A DNA stretch of 64,000 nucleotides from Gordonia terrae (GTDB lineage Bacteria; Actinomycetota; Actinomycetes; Mycobacteriales; Mycobacteriaceae): NCBI RefSeq assembly GCF_001698225.1, contig NZ_CP016594.1:1798001-1862000 (forward strand), given 5' to 3'. A model generated the notes under the pieces. That model was given only the letters and a program-made list of their open reading frames with translations. It was not told the origin of the DNA and did no database searches. The position numbers and the translations under genes are program-made. The stretch's first letter is position 1; each line of letters opens with the position of its first letter. Of the stretch, positions 47,299 through 55,096 are shown one piece after another.

Positions 47299-47712
47299 TC
47301 AGGACAGGCAACCCTTGAAGGTCTGGAAGTCGCCCGCGAAAGCCGGTCCCTTGCAGGTCGGCCCGTTCTTGCCGTCGACGACGACCTCACCACCGGGCCC
47401 CGCGATGCCGATGGCCAGACCGGGGCGTACTCCGTCCATGGTGACCGTCGCGCCGGGGCCGAGTGCGATCGCCGCGGGCCCGGCGAAGTTGTCGGCGGTC
47501 GAGGTGGCGACACCGCCGTTGTCGGTGATGGCCAGCGCCAGTCCGGAGGGTCCGGATTCCGCACTGCACGAGGCCTGGGATGAGGACTGGCCGGGGAGTG
47601 CCGGGCATACTGCGGGGGCGGCGCCGGCGGACGGTGCGGCGGCGAGGGATACCGCGGTCGCACCTGCGGCCGCGACGACGAATCCGAGGGCTGTGCGCGT
47701 GACCGTCTTCAT
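47299..47712 (-). CDS. Small secreted cysteine-paired protein, unknown function
   Basis: A 137-residue protein with a clear Sec signal (MKTVTRTALGFVVAAAGATAVSL, cleavage near SAGA-AP). The mature part of about 105 residues has two cysteines near the start (VCPAL, ASCSAE) and two near the end (PTCKGP, KGCLS), so two disulfides are possible. Between them is a regular alternation of short hydrophobic and Gly/Asp turns (LALAITDNGGVATST, AAIALGPGATVTMDG, LAIGIAGPGGEVVVDGKNG), which looks like a small beta-helix or beta-solenoid. AAGGAG lies 5-6 bases before the ATG. Confidence 0.7.
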   Translation of the reverse strand: MKTVTRTALGFVVAAAGATAVSLAAAPSAGAAPAVCPALPGQSSSQASCSAESGPSGLALAITDNGGVATSTADNFAGPAAIALGPGATVTMDGVRPGLAIGIAGPGGEVVVDGKNGPTCKGPAFAGDFQTFKGCLS

Positions 47713-47827
47713 GGTGAACTCCTTTGTCGAGGAACGGTGTCGTGCGTGGAGCGATTCGGAATGGCCGTCGGGCCGGATGGGGTCCGATCGCACGCCGCCT
47801 CGCCGTCGGTGGGGTGCCCAGCGGGCG

Positions 47828-47833
47828 TAGGTT
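47828..47833 (+). promoter_or_regulatory. -10 element of the F420-type oxidoreductase gene
   Basis: TAGGTT ends 6 bases before the GTG at 47840. Confidence 0.5.
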
Positions 47834-47839
47834 GAAAAC

Positions 47840-48769
47840 GTGCAGCTGCGAATTTTCACCGAGCCCCAGCAGGGTGCGACCTACGATGACCTGCTCACCG
47901 TCGCCAAGGCGACCGAGGAACTGGGCTACGACGCCTTCTTCCGTTCCGATCACTTCACCGGCATGGGTGGCGACGGTCTGCCCGGACCCACCGATGCGTG
48001 GATCACGCTGGCCGGGCTGGCCCGCGAGACCTCACGCATCCGGTTGGGGACCCTGGTGTCATCGGCGACTTTCCGCCTTCCCGGGCCGTTCTCGATCGCA
48101 GTCGCCCAGGTCGACCAGATGAGCGGTGGCCGTGTCGAATTGGGTATCGGTACGGGCTGGCACGAGCGCGAGCACGAGGCGTACGGAATTCCCTTCCCGC
48201 CGCTGAAGGAGCGCTTCGAACGCCTCGAGGAGAACCTCGAGATCATCACCGGGCTGTGGCAGACCCCGCTCGGTGATGAATTCGACCACGAGGGCAAGCA
48301 CTTTCGCCTCTCGAAGTCGCCGGCCCTGCCCAAACCCGTGCAGAGCCCGCGCCCGCCGATCATCATCGGCGGCAGTGGCAAGAGGCGGACGCCCGCGCTC
48401 GCGGCGCGTTTCGCCGACGAGTTCAACGTCGTCTTCCAACCGCTCGACGTCGCCGGCGATCTCATCGGACGCGTTCGCACGGCGTGCGTCGACGCCGGTC
48501 GCGATCCGGAGTCCCTCACCTACTCGGCCGCGCTCGTATTGTGTTGCGGCCGCGACGAAGCCGAGTTCCGGCGCCGGGCCGAGGCCATCGGCCGAGAGCC
48601 GGCGGAGTTGCGTGAGAACGGCGCGGCGGGAACGCCCGACGAGGTGGCCGCGAAGATCGCGACCTACGGTGAGCTGGGCGTCACGCGCATGTATCTGCAG
48701 ACCCTGGACCTGTCGGATCTCGACCACCTCGAACTCGTCGCCTCGAAGGTCGCCCCGCAGCTGGCGTGA
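47840..48769 (+). CDS. LLM-class F420-dependent oxidoreductase
   Basis: A 309-residue TIM-barrel flavin/F420 oxidoreductase. The opening RIFTEPQQGATYDDLLTVAKATEELGYDAFFRSDHF, GTLVSSATFRLPGPFSIAVAQVDQMSGGRVELGIGTGW and PIIIGGSGKRRTPALAARFADEFN place it in the F420-dependent subgroup common in mycobacteria, rather than with SsuD. The substrate is unknown. The GTG start follows a -10 element by 6 bases. It is the fourth luciferase-like enzyme in the window. Confidence 0.85.
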   Translation: MQLRIFTEPQQGATYDDLLTVAKATEELGYDAFFRSDHFTGMGGDGLPGPTDAWITLAGLARETSRIRLGTLVSSATFRLPGPFSIAVAQVDQMSGGRVELGIGTGWHEREHEAYGIPFPPLKERFERLEENLEIITGLWQTPLGDEFDHEGKHFRLSKSPALPKPVQSPRPPIIIGGSGKRRTPALAARFADEFNVVFQPLDVAGDLIGRVRTACVDAGRDPESLTYSAALVLCCGRDEAEFRRRAEAIGREPAELRENGAAGTPDEVAAKIATYGELGVTRMYLQTLDLSDLDHLELVASKVAPQLA

Positions 48770-48842
48770 GCGGTGCGGGCGCCTGCGCTCCCCGAGCCTC
48801 GAAGGGTTCGCCCGACCCCGCACCCGGCCCGCCGGAATGGGT

Positions 48843-48848
48843 CATAAT
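48843..48848 (+). promoter_or_regulatory. -10 element of the small coiled-coil gene
   Basis: CATAAT, one mismatch from TATAAT, ends 7 bases before ATG 48856. It supports that start over the GTG at 48766 that overlaps the previous gene. Confidence 0.45.
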
Positions 48849-48855
48849 CCACCTC

Positions 48856-49245
48856 ATGGCCGACAGGGGCGAGCACACATCATCGAGACCGCCGGAACGT
48901 CAGCGCATCAAGAAGCTGGCACAAGCCGCACTGAACGCCGACGTGACCGTCGAACAACTCGAGGGCATCCTCGCCGACATGGGGGAGACCCTCGACGGGC
49001 TCGGGCCCACGATGGACGGGCTGAACTCGACCATCGCGAAGCTCGACTCGACGCTCGTGCGCCTGTCGGGGACCCTGGACCAGGTCGACGCCACCGTCGA
49101 CCGGATGTCCGACGTCGTGGGACGGCTCGAGCGGGTCGTCGGACGGGTCGAGACGCTCGTCGGCATCGGCGAGGCCGCGCTCCGGCCGCTGGGCGCCCTG
49201 GAGTCGGCGGGCAGGTCCGTGGTCGCGCGACTGGGCTGGCACTGA
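48856..49245 (+). CDS. Small coiled-coil protein, unknown function
   Basis: A 129-residue protein. Residues 12-40 (RIKKLAQAALNADVTVEQLEGILADMGETLDGLG) form a short helical lead-in. From about 41 to 105 there is a regular 7-residue heptad run (LNSTIAKLDSTLVRLSGTLDQVDATVDRMSDVVGRLERVVGRVETLV) that should be a parallel coiled coil. There is no signal or transmembrane helix. It lies 21 bases before the lipase gene and may share its transcript. A longer version starting at GTG 48766 would add a proline-rich sequence that looks non-coding. Confidence 0.65.
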   Translation: MADRGEHTSSRPPERQRIKKLAQAALNADVTVEQLEGILADMGETLDGLGPTMDGLNSTIAKLDSTLVRLSGTLDQVDATVDRMSDVVGRLERVVGRVETLVGIGEAALRPLGALESAGRSVVARLGWH

Positions 49246-49266
49246 ACACCGAAACGAGATCAGGGA

Positions 49267-50103
49267 ATGACACCGGAAGAGCACAGTTTTCGCGGTCGGC
49301 ACGGGCACACCATCGTCTATGACGTCTACCGTCCCCGAGAGAGTCCGCGCGGCGTCGTCGTGGTGGTGCACGGCCTCGCCGAGCACGGACGCCGGTACCT
49401 GCATGTGGCCGATCGTCTCGTCGCCGAGGGCTACCTCGTGGCGATCCCCGACCATGTCGGTCACGGCCGATCGGGCGGCAAGCGCCTCCGGTTGCGCCGG
49501 TTCGCCGACTTCACCGACGACCTCGACACCGTCCTCGCCCACGTCGCCGACGGGAGCATCCCGACGTTCCTCATCGGGCACAGCATGGGCGGGTGCATCG
49601 CCCTCGACTACGCGCTCGACCACCAGGACAGGCTCGACGGGCTGATCCTCTCGGGGGCGGCCGTGCTGCCCGGTGACGACCTGCCCGACCTGGCCGTCCG
49701 ATTCGCGCCGCTGATCGGCCGGATCGCACCGGGGCTGCCCACCACCGAGCTGAGTTCGTCGAGCATCTCCCGGGACCCGGCCGTCGTCGCCGCCTACGAC
49801 GCCGACCCGCTGGTGACACGCGGCAAGATTCCGGCCGGACTCGGCGGGGCGATGATCGGCACCATGCGGTCGTTCCCCGAACGCCTGCCGTCGCTGCAGT
49901 TGCCCATCCTGGTGATGCACGGCAGCGAGGACGCGCTCACCGACCCGCGCGGCAGCGAACTCGTGGAGAGGCTGGCCGGGTCCGCGGACAAGACGCTCGT
50001 CATCTACGACGACCTGTTTCACGAGATCTTCAACGAGCCCGAGCAAGGGGTGGTGCTCGACGCCGTCACGACCTGGCTGCGCGGTCACACCGGGGATCGG
50101 TGA
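49267..50103 (+). CDS. Monoacylglycerol-lipase-like alpha/beta hydrolase
   Basis: A 278-residue hydrolase almost identical in length to M. tuberculosis monoacylglycerol lipase Rv0183 (279). The oxyanion HG (VVVVHGLAEHGRRY), nucleophile S106 in GHSMGG, acid D222 (MHGSEDALTDPRGS) and H252 (YDDLFHEIFNEPE) form the triad. The DHVGHGRSGGKR segment is typical of MGLs. It would release fatty acid from monoacylglycerols, in lipid turnover. No signal peptide is apparent. Confidence 0.88.
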   Translation: MTPEEHSFRGRHGHTIVYDVYRPRESPRGVVVVVHGLAEHGRRYLHVADRLVAEGYLVAIPDHVGHGRSGGKRLRLRRFADFTDDLDTVLAHVADGSIPTFLIGHSMGGCIALDYALDHQDRLDGLILSGAAVLPGDDLPDLAVRFAPLIGRIAPGLPTTELSSSSISRDPAVVAAYDADPLVTRGKIPAGLGGAMIGTMRSFPERLPSLQLPILVMHGSEDALTDPRGSELVERLAGSADKTLVIYDDLFHEIFNEPEQGVVLDAVTTWLRGHTGDR

Positions 50104-50119
50104 GATTCCCGGTCGGCTC

Positions 50120-50566
50120 TCAGACCAACCGCACCAGCACCCCGGCCACCAGTACCAGTACGCCGCCGATCTCGCCCACGATGAGCGCGAGCATGAACAG
50201 GTACGTGCCGGGAGTCGGGTCGACGAACTGATTCGTGGTGTCCCGCAGGGCCCCGTGGATGCAGTACGCGGCGATCGCGGCGAGGAAGAAGACGATCGGG
50301 ACCGCCGCTGCGATCACGTTGACGGTCGTCGGGAAGGCGCTCAGTTCGACCAGCGCCGCCAGCACGAGAGTGGCGAACGAGTACATCAGCGCCGCTCGGT
50401 GGGCGATGTCCACGTAGATGTGAGCCGTCCGGTCCGGCGAGGTGCGGATGCCGTGGTATTTCCAGACGCCCAGGGCGAGTCCCCAGACGAGGATCACTCC
50501 GGAGGCGACGACCACGAGGGTGGTGTCGAGGCCGACGAGATCGGCGAGATCAGGGTCGGCGGTCAT
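50120..50566 (-). CDS. Four-helix integral membrane protein, unknown function
   Basis: A 148-residue protein with four predicted membrane helices: TTLVVVASGVILVWGLALGVW, AALMYSFATLVLAALVEL, VIAAAVPIVFFLAAIAAYCIHG and TYLFMLALIVGEIGGVLVLVAGVLV. I do not recognise a family. The start is ATG 50564-50566, with TAGCGT ending 6 bases upstream on the minus strand, predicting a leaderless transcript. It converges with the lipase gene (16-base gap). Confidence 0.72.
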   Translation of the reverse strand: MTADPDLADLVGLDTTLVVVASGVILVWGLALGVWKYHGIRTSPDRTAHIYVDIAHRAALMYSFATLVLAALVELSAFPTTVNVIAAAVPIVFFLAAIAAYCIHGALRDTTNQFVDPTPGTYLFMLALIVGEIGGVLVLVAGVLVRLV

Positions 50567-50572
50567 GGCTGA

Positions 50573-50578
50573 ACGCTA
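50573..50578 (-). promoter_or_regulatory. -10 element of the four-helix membrane protein gene
   Basis: Minus-strand TAGCGT, 6 bases before the ATG at 50566. Confidence 0.45.
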
Positions 50579-50618
50579 GCAGCAGGCGCGGCCGGCGGAT
50601 TCGTTCGCTCGCGTGCTC

Positions 50619-50668
50619 CGCTCCCGCTCACACGATTCTGGGGAGCGGGAACGGAAACCGTGAGCGGG
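50619..50668 (-). terminator. Nested hairpin after the mycolyltransferase gene
   Basis: CCCGCTCAC (50623-50631) pairs with GTGAGCGGG (50660-50668), and alternatively CCGCTCCC (50619-50626) pairs with GGGAGCGG (50641-50648). The pair of mutually exclusive stems lies just beyond the mycolyltransferase stop and probably ends its transcript. Confidence 0.5.
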
Positions 50669-50676
50669 CGGGCCGT

Positions 50677-52194
50677 TCAGCGGGACGGAACCGGGGTGCT
50701 GCTCGAGGTCGCGGGCGTGGACGAGGCCGGACCCTTCGGGGCGAGCCGGGGCGCGCTCGGCGCGCTCGACTCCGCGCTGGTGGCCGACTCCGGGACGGAG
50801 GCATCCACCGATTCCGACCCCGACACCGCGGACGGTGCGAGTCCGGCCGAGGGGGATTCGGATGCCGACGACTCGGATGCCGACGACTCGGATGCCGACG
50901 ATTCGGATGCCGACGATTCGGATGCCGAGGACGCCGACTCCGAAGCGGATTCGCTCGCCGACGAGCCGCGCGCCGACAGGCCCGAGAGGTCGAGGGCCGG
51001 CGATTCCTCGGCCGCTTTCTTGGCCGCGAGGGTCACCTTCGCGGGCCCCTCCGGATCAGGACTGCCCGAGGCGGAGACGACGGTGGTCTTGTCGGTCACC
51101 GGCGGGTTGTTGCGCAGCGTGGTCAGCACGTGCTCCTTGCCGTCGCCGAGGGCGCGTCCCCAGTTCTCCCAGGTGTGGCCGCCGTAGTTCGGCAGGGAGA
51201 TCACCGAGACGCCGGCCTGCTTCGCCTGCAGCTGCATGAGCACGGTCGACACCGCGGACAAGATCTCCAGTGCCATCGCGCTGAGCTGATCCTGCGGCGA
51301 CAGCTTGGCCATCTCCGACGGGGTCAGGAAGCCGTTGCCCGAGGAGATGATGAGAACCTGGCCGTTGTCCGCCAACTGCGTGAGGTTCTTCGACGGGTCG
51401 TTGTCGGTCCAGCGGGTGCTCCCCGGCGCACCCCACATGTTCACGACACCGTTGACGTAGTTCGACACCATCGTCTGAGTGGCCATGACGCCGAGGGCGC
51501 CGACCGGGTTGTCGGTCTGGTAGTAACCGGACATCGCCTGGACCACCTTGAACTGCTCCGGGTGGCGCTCGGCGAGGGTGACCGCCGGACCACCGGACAT
51601 CGACAGTCCGATGATCGCGTTGTTGTTGCGCGCCACGCCGAACTCGCTCTCGAGATAGCCCGGCAGCTCCGAGGTCAGGAACGTCTCCTGCTTGATGACC
51701 GTGTTCTTGTCACCGGCGCCGCCATCCCAGTCGGTGTAGAACGACGACGCGCCGCCCACCGGCATGACCAGGGTGGTGTCGGCCTTGGCGTCGTAGACCT
51801 TGGCGGCCTGGACGTCGGTGGTCCACGCCGAGCGGGCCTCGCTGGCCCGCATGCCGTCGAGCAGGTAGACGCCACTGTCGCTGCCGCTGGACGCGCGGAT
51901 CTGGACGATCACCTCGCGTTGCTGCGACTCCGACCACACCTTGCAGTTCTGGACGTAGTTGCCCGAGGAGTCCCAGGTACAGCCTTTGCGCAGGACCTCG
52001 GGATGTCCGCGCAGAGCGTTGGCGGTGTTCGACGTGTTGAGCAGGGTGCTCGCCCCGAACAGGCCGAGCGTGAGGATCGCGACCACCGAGATCCCGGTGA
52101 GGATGCGGCGTCGGGGTGAGAATCTGCGTGGCGACTCGGGCGTCTGGCCGGCGGGGGTGGAGGGGACGGGCGGTTCGCTGTGCGAGTGCGACAT
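50677..52194 (-). CDS. Ag85-type mycolyltransferase with serine-rich C-terminal tail
   Basis: A 505-residue exported esterase of the antigen 85 family. A cytoplasmic start is followed by a signal-anchor-like helix (ILTGISVVAILTLGLFGAS, 31-49). The alpha/beta domain covers about 100-400, with nucleophile S198 in IIGLSMSGGPA, FYTDWDGGA, AMSGYYQTDNP and the catalytic His in NYGGHTWENWG. Such enzymes transfer mycolic acids between trehalose esters and arabinogalactan. The last 100 residues are a disordered Ser/Ala/Glu repeat (SASES) followed by a Pro/Ser tail, not part of Ag85; it may span or bind the wall. AGGAG precedes ATG 52194. Confidence 0.9.
   Translation of the reverse strand: MSHSHSEPPVPSTPAGQTPESPRRFSPRRRILTGISVVAILTLGLFGASTLLNTSNTANALRGHPEVLRKGCTWDSSGNYVQNCKVWSESQQREVIVQIRASSGSDSGVYLLDGMRASEARSAWTTDVQAAKVYDAKADTTLVMPVGGASSFYTDWDGGAGDKNTVIKQETFLTSELPGYLESEFGVARNNNAIIGLSMSGGPAVTLAERHPEQFKVVQAMSGYYQTDNPVGALGVMATQTMVSNYVNGVVNMWGAPGSTRWTDNDPSKNLTQLADNGQVLIISSGNGFLTPSEMAKLSPQDQLSAMALEILSAVSTVLMQLQAKQAGVSVISLPNYGGHTWENWGRALGDGKEHVLTTLRNNPPVTDKTTVVSASGSPDPEGPAKVTLAAKKAAEESPALDLSGLSARGSSASESASESASSASESSASESSASESSASESSASESPSAGLAPSAVSGSESVDASVPESATSAESSAPSAPRLAPKGPASSTPATSSSTPVPSR
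50855..50929. repeat. 15-bp tandem repeat encoding the SASES tail
   Basis: Five copies of a 15-bp unit (GAYTCGGATGCCGAC on the plus strand) encode consecutive SASES repeats of the mycolyltransferase. The copies differ at one or two positions. The repeat number is likely variable between strains. Confidence 0.85.
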
Positions 52195-52269
52195 GGAGCT
52201 CCTGACATACGCGGCCACCCGATCACACGGTGCCGATGTCAGGGATGTCGTTCGGAGAGGGGACCGGCG

Positions 52270-53070
52270 TTACCGCCCGAGCGCATTTTTTCGGATGACC
52301 TCGGCGGTCTCCTCGGGACGTTCCCACCAGAACATGTGCCCGACGCCGGTCCATCGTTCCAGGGTCGCCTGCGGGATCAGGTCGGCGAGGCGCTCACCCT
52401 CGGCGACCGCGATCACCTCGTCGACGTCTCCGTGGATGACCGCGGTGGGCATGGTGAGTGTCCCTATCCGGTCGCGGGTGTCGTGTCCCGCGCAGGCACC
52501 CGCCTGCCACGCGACGACCGCCGAGGGCACGCGCCGCTGCGTCGACATCGACACGAAGTGGTCGAACGCGCCGGCGCCGGCGGTGTACGCGGCTGACAGG
52601 TTGACCTCGAATGCCGTGCGCGCGACGCGCGCCGCGTCGCGGGAGGAGATCGCCTCGACGAGGCGGACCGCGCCGGGTGCACCGATCGCCCCGGGGCCGC
52701 CCGCGGTCGTGCACCCGAGGACGAGACTGCGCACGCGGTCCGGTGCGGCGAGAGCGAGTTCCTGCGCGATCATGCCGCCCATGGAGGTGCCCAGAACATG
52801 GGCGGCGTCCCAGCCGAGGCCGTCCAGGATGCCGCGGGCGTCGGCGGCCAGGTCGGCGATGGTGAACGGACCGTCGGCGCGACTGCTCGTCCCGATGCCT
52901 CGGTGGTCGTAGACGGCCACCGAGAAATACGGCGTCAGCGCGTCGAGGAGTTCGTCGGTCCACATCCCGCGGTGTGCGGACATGCCGCCGATGAGCAGGA
53001 GCGGTTCGCCCTCGCCGACGACCTCGGCGTCGAGGACCGGGCCGGCGTCGGACGCGACGGGGATCTGCAT
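52270..53070 (-). CDS. Alpha/beta hydrolase
   Basis: A 266-residue hydrolase of the epoxide-hydrolase/3-oxoadipate-enol-lactonase type. LLLIGGMSAHRGMW supplies the oxyanion region. The nucleophile is Ser in GTSMGGMIAQEL. The acid is Asp in VIHGDVDEVI and the base is His in GVGHMFWWERPEE. The substrate is unknown. The start ATG 53068-53070 is preceded by TAGGAT with a 7-base gap on the minus strand; upstream in-frame sequence to 53136 lies before this promoter and is excluded. Confidence 0.85.
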   Translation of the reverse strand: MQIPVASDAGPVLDAEVVGEGEPLLLIGGMSAHRGMWTDELLDALTPYFSVAVYDHRGIGTSSRADGPFTIADLAADARGILDGLGWDAAHVLGTSMGGMIAQELALAAPDRVRSLVLGCTTAGGPGAIGAPGAVRLVEAISSRDAARVARTAFEVNLSAAYTAGAGAFDHFVSMSTQRRVPSAVVAWQAGACAGHDTRDRIGTLTMPTAVIHGDVDEVIAVAEGERLADLIPQATLERWTGVGHMFWWERPEETAEVIRKNALGR

Positions 53071-53077
53071 GCGCCAG

Positions 53078-53083
53078 ATCCTA
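53078..53083 (-). promoter_or_regulatory. -10 element of the alpha/beta hydrolase gene
   Basis: Minus-strand TAGGAT ends 7 bases before the ATG at 53070. Confidence 0.5.
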
Positions 53084-53104
53084 ACGGCGACCCGGTCGGA
53101 AGAA

Positions 53105-53143
53105 GTGAGGGATGCGTATCGGAGTCCGATACGCATCCCTCAC
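53105..53143 (-). terminator. Long perfect hairpin after the aldehyde dehydrogenase gene
   Basis: Two 19-base arms are exact complements around a single central base, so the real loop is about 3-5 bases. It starts 18 bases after the dehydrogenase stop and just upstream of the hydrolase promoter, insulating the two genes. Confidence 0.85.
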
Positions 53144-53160
53144 CCGGGAAACCCGGTCGG

Positions 53161-54585
53161 TCAGGCGCCGAAGCCGAGCAGCGACTTCACCTCGAGGAAC
53201 TCATCGAAGGCGTAGTCGCTCCACTCACGGCCGTTGCCACTCTTCTTGTAACCGCCGAACGGTGCGCTCGGGTCGAGCTGCGCGCCGTTGAGCGAGATCG
53301 AGCCGGCGCGGATCTGCGAGCCGATGCGGCGCACCTCGTCGACGTCCTGGCCCGACACGTAGCCGGCGAGGCCGTACTCGGTGTCGTTGGCGACCTTGAT
53401 CGCTTCGTCGATCGAGTCGTAGCCGATCACGACGAGGACCGGGCCGAACACCTCGGTGCGGGCGATCTCCATGTCGTTGGTGACGTTGGTGAACACGGTC
53501 GGCTTCACGTAGTAACCGGTCTCGAGGCCCTCGGGACGGCCTGCGCCGCCGACGGCCGCGGTGGCACCGTCGGCGAGGGCGCGCTCGATGAGGCCCTGGA
53601 TCTTGTCGAACTGCGCCTCGGAGACCACCGGGCCCAGCTTCACGTCGGTGGTCGGGTCGCCGACGGTGAGCTCGACGGCGACGCCCTTGGCGATCTCGGC
53701 GACCTCGTCGACGCGCGCCGCCGGGACGAGCATCCGGCTCGGGGCGTTGCAGGACTGGCCCGAGTTCATCATCATCGTCGCGATGCCGCCGGCGACGTTC
53801 TTCGCGAAGTCCTCGTCGTCGAGGATGATGTTCGGGCTCTTGCCGCCCAGTTCCTGTGCGACGCGCTTGACGGTCGGCGCCGCACTCTTGGCGACCTCGA
53901 TGCCGGCCCGGGTGGAACCGGTGAACGAGATCATGTCGATGCCCTCATGGCTCGACAGCGCAGCACCGACGCCGGGGCCGTCACCGTTGACGAGGTTGAA
54001 GACACCGGCGGGAACGCCCGCGGCGTCGAAGATCTCGGCGACGATCGCGGCCGAGAACGGTGCGACCTCCGACGGCTTGAGGACCATGGTGCAGCCGGTG
54101 GCCAGAGCCGGGGCGACCTTGCACATCACCTGGTTGAGCGGCCAGTTCCACGGAGTGATGAAGCCGCACACGCCGATCGGCTCCTTGGCGATGCGCGAGC
54201 TGCCCCGGTCCTCGACGAACTTGAAGTCGGGGAGTTGCGCGGCGGCGGTCATCAGGTGGCCGAGTCCGATGGGCACCTGGGCGGCGTTGGTGAGACCGAC
54301 GGGCGAACCCATCTCCTCGGTGACCGCGGCGGCGAGATCGCCCATGCGGTTCTGGTACTCGGCGATGATCCGGTTGAGGACCTCGAGGCGTTCTTCGACG
54401 GTGGTCTGACCCCAGGTGACGAATGCGCGACGAGCGGCGTCGACCGCTGCGTCGACGTCGGCGGCACTGCCGATCGCGACCTGACCGGCCGACTTCTCGG
54501 TGGCCGGGTTGATGACGTCGATGAGGTTGAGCTCGGCGGGCTCGACCCACTGGCCGTCGATGTAGAACTTGGTGATGTCCGGCAT
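53161..54585 (-). CDS. NAD(P)-dependent aldehyde dehydrogenase
   Basis: A 474-residue aldehyde dehydrogenase. The cofactor region is [30 protein letters not shown]. The general base is Glu in [10 protein letters not shown] and the catalytic Cys is in [20 protein letters not shown] and the oligomerisation end [14 protein letters not shown] follow. The substrate aldehyde is not evident; a broad-range role is likely. ATG 54583-54585 follows TGGAGG; the frame is open 48 bases further but without a better site. Confidence 0.93.
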   Translation of the reverse strand: MPDITKFYIDGQWVEPAELNLIDVINPATEKSAGQVAIGSAADVDAAVDAARRAFVTWGQTTVEERLEVLNRIIAEYQNRMGDLAAAVTEEMGSPVGLTNAAQVPIGLGHLMTAAAQLPDFKFVEDRGSSRIAKEPIGVCGFITPWNWPLNQVMCKVAPALATGCTMVLKPSEVAPFSAAIVAEIFDAAGVPAGVFNLVNGDGPGVGAALSSHEGIDMISFTGSTRAGIEVAKSAAPTVKRVAQELGGKSPNIILDDEDFAKNVAGGIATMMMNSGQSCNAPSRMLVPAARVDEVAEIAKGVAVELTVGDPTTDVKLGPVVSEAQFDKIQGLIERALADGATAAVGGAGRPEGLETGYYVKPTVFTNVTNDMEIARTEVFGPVLVVIGYDSIDEAIKVANDTEYGLAGYVSGQDVDEVRRIGSQIRAGSISLNGAQLDPSAPFGGYKKSGNGREWSDYAFDEFLEVKSLLGFGA

Positions 54586-54757
54586 GGTGCCTCCATTGCA
54601 GCCTGAAGTGAGGACAATTGTTGTCTGTTTCACACTCTATGCCCTGCCGCGATCGTGGTCTCGTGAATCCCCGCCTTCCGGGTGGAACACTTCGTGACAC
54701 ATTCTGGGACAGCCGTCCCAGTCGCATTCTGCGACTCTTCGTCCTCACGCGGAGTAC

Positions 54758-54763
54758 TAGGGT
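54758..54763 (+). promoter_or_regulatory. -10 element of the ABM-domain gene
   Basis: TAGGGT ends 6 bases before the ATG at 54770. Confidence 0.5.
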
Positions 54764-54769
54764 CGAGTC

Positions 54770-55090
54770 ATGATCCTCATCGTCGTGAAGTTCCCGATCA
54801 AGCCCGAGTACGCCGACGAGTGGCCCGAGCTGTCACGCGAGTTCACCGAGGCGACGCGTGCGGAACCCGGCAACAAGTGGTTCGACTGGTCGCGGTCGCT
54901 GGCGGACCCGAACACCTACGTGCTGGTCGAGGCCTTCGACGACGACGCCGCCGAGGCGCACGTCACCGCTCCGCACTTCAAGCAGGCCCAGCAGGAACTC
55001 CCGAAGTACCTGCAGCGCACCCCCGATGTCATCAACACGACGATCGACGGGGACAGCTGGTCCGAACTCGGGGAGTTCGGGGTCGACTGA
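54770..55090 (+). CDS. Antibiotic-biosynthesis-monooxygenase-domain protein (putative quinol monooxygenase)
   Basis: A 106-residue ferredoxin-like dimeric alpha-beta barrel protein. The ABM pattern is readable: [62 protein letters not shown]. Members include the quinol monooxygenase YgiN and haem-degrading enzymes; many are cofactor-free. No specific partner gene is nearby. The start is set by the -10 element 6 bases upstream, implying leaderless translation. It converges with the MMPL gene, 6 bases apart. Confidence 0.82.
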   Translation: MILIVVKFPIKPEYADEWPELSREFTEATRAEPGNKWFDWSRSLADPNTYVLVEAFDDDAAEAHVTAPHFKQAQQELPKYLQRTPDVINTTIDGDSWSELGEFGVD

Positions 55091-55096
55091 TCTGCC

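Noticed and set aside
48766..48855. GTG start at 48766 for the coiled-coil gene, overlapping the previous stop by 4 bases
   Set aside because: The overlap is attractive, but the added 30 residues are proline-rich and unlike the rest, and a -10 element precedes ATG 48856.
50660..51187. Plus-strand frame encoding an Asp-rich DSDAD repeat
   Set aside because: It is the antisense reading of the SASES repeat of the mycolyltransferase. The opposite strand carries signal anchor, catalytic motifs and ribosome site.
52798..54606. A 602-codon plus-strand frame antisense to the aldehyde dehydrogenase
   Set aside because: It has no motif and no ribosome site, and the opposite strand encodes an intact aldehyde dehydrogenase.
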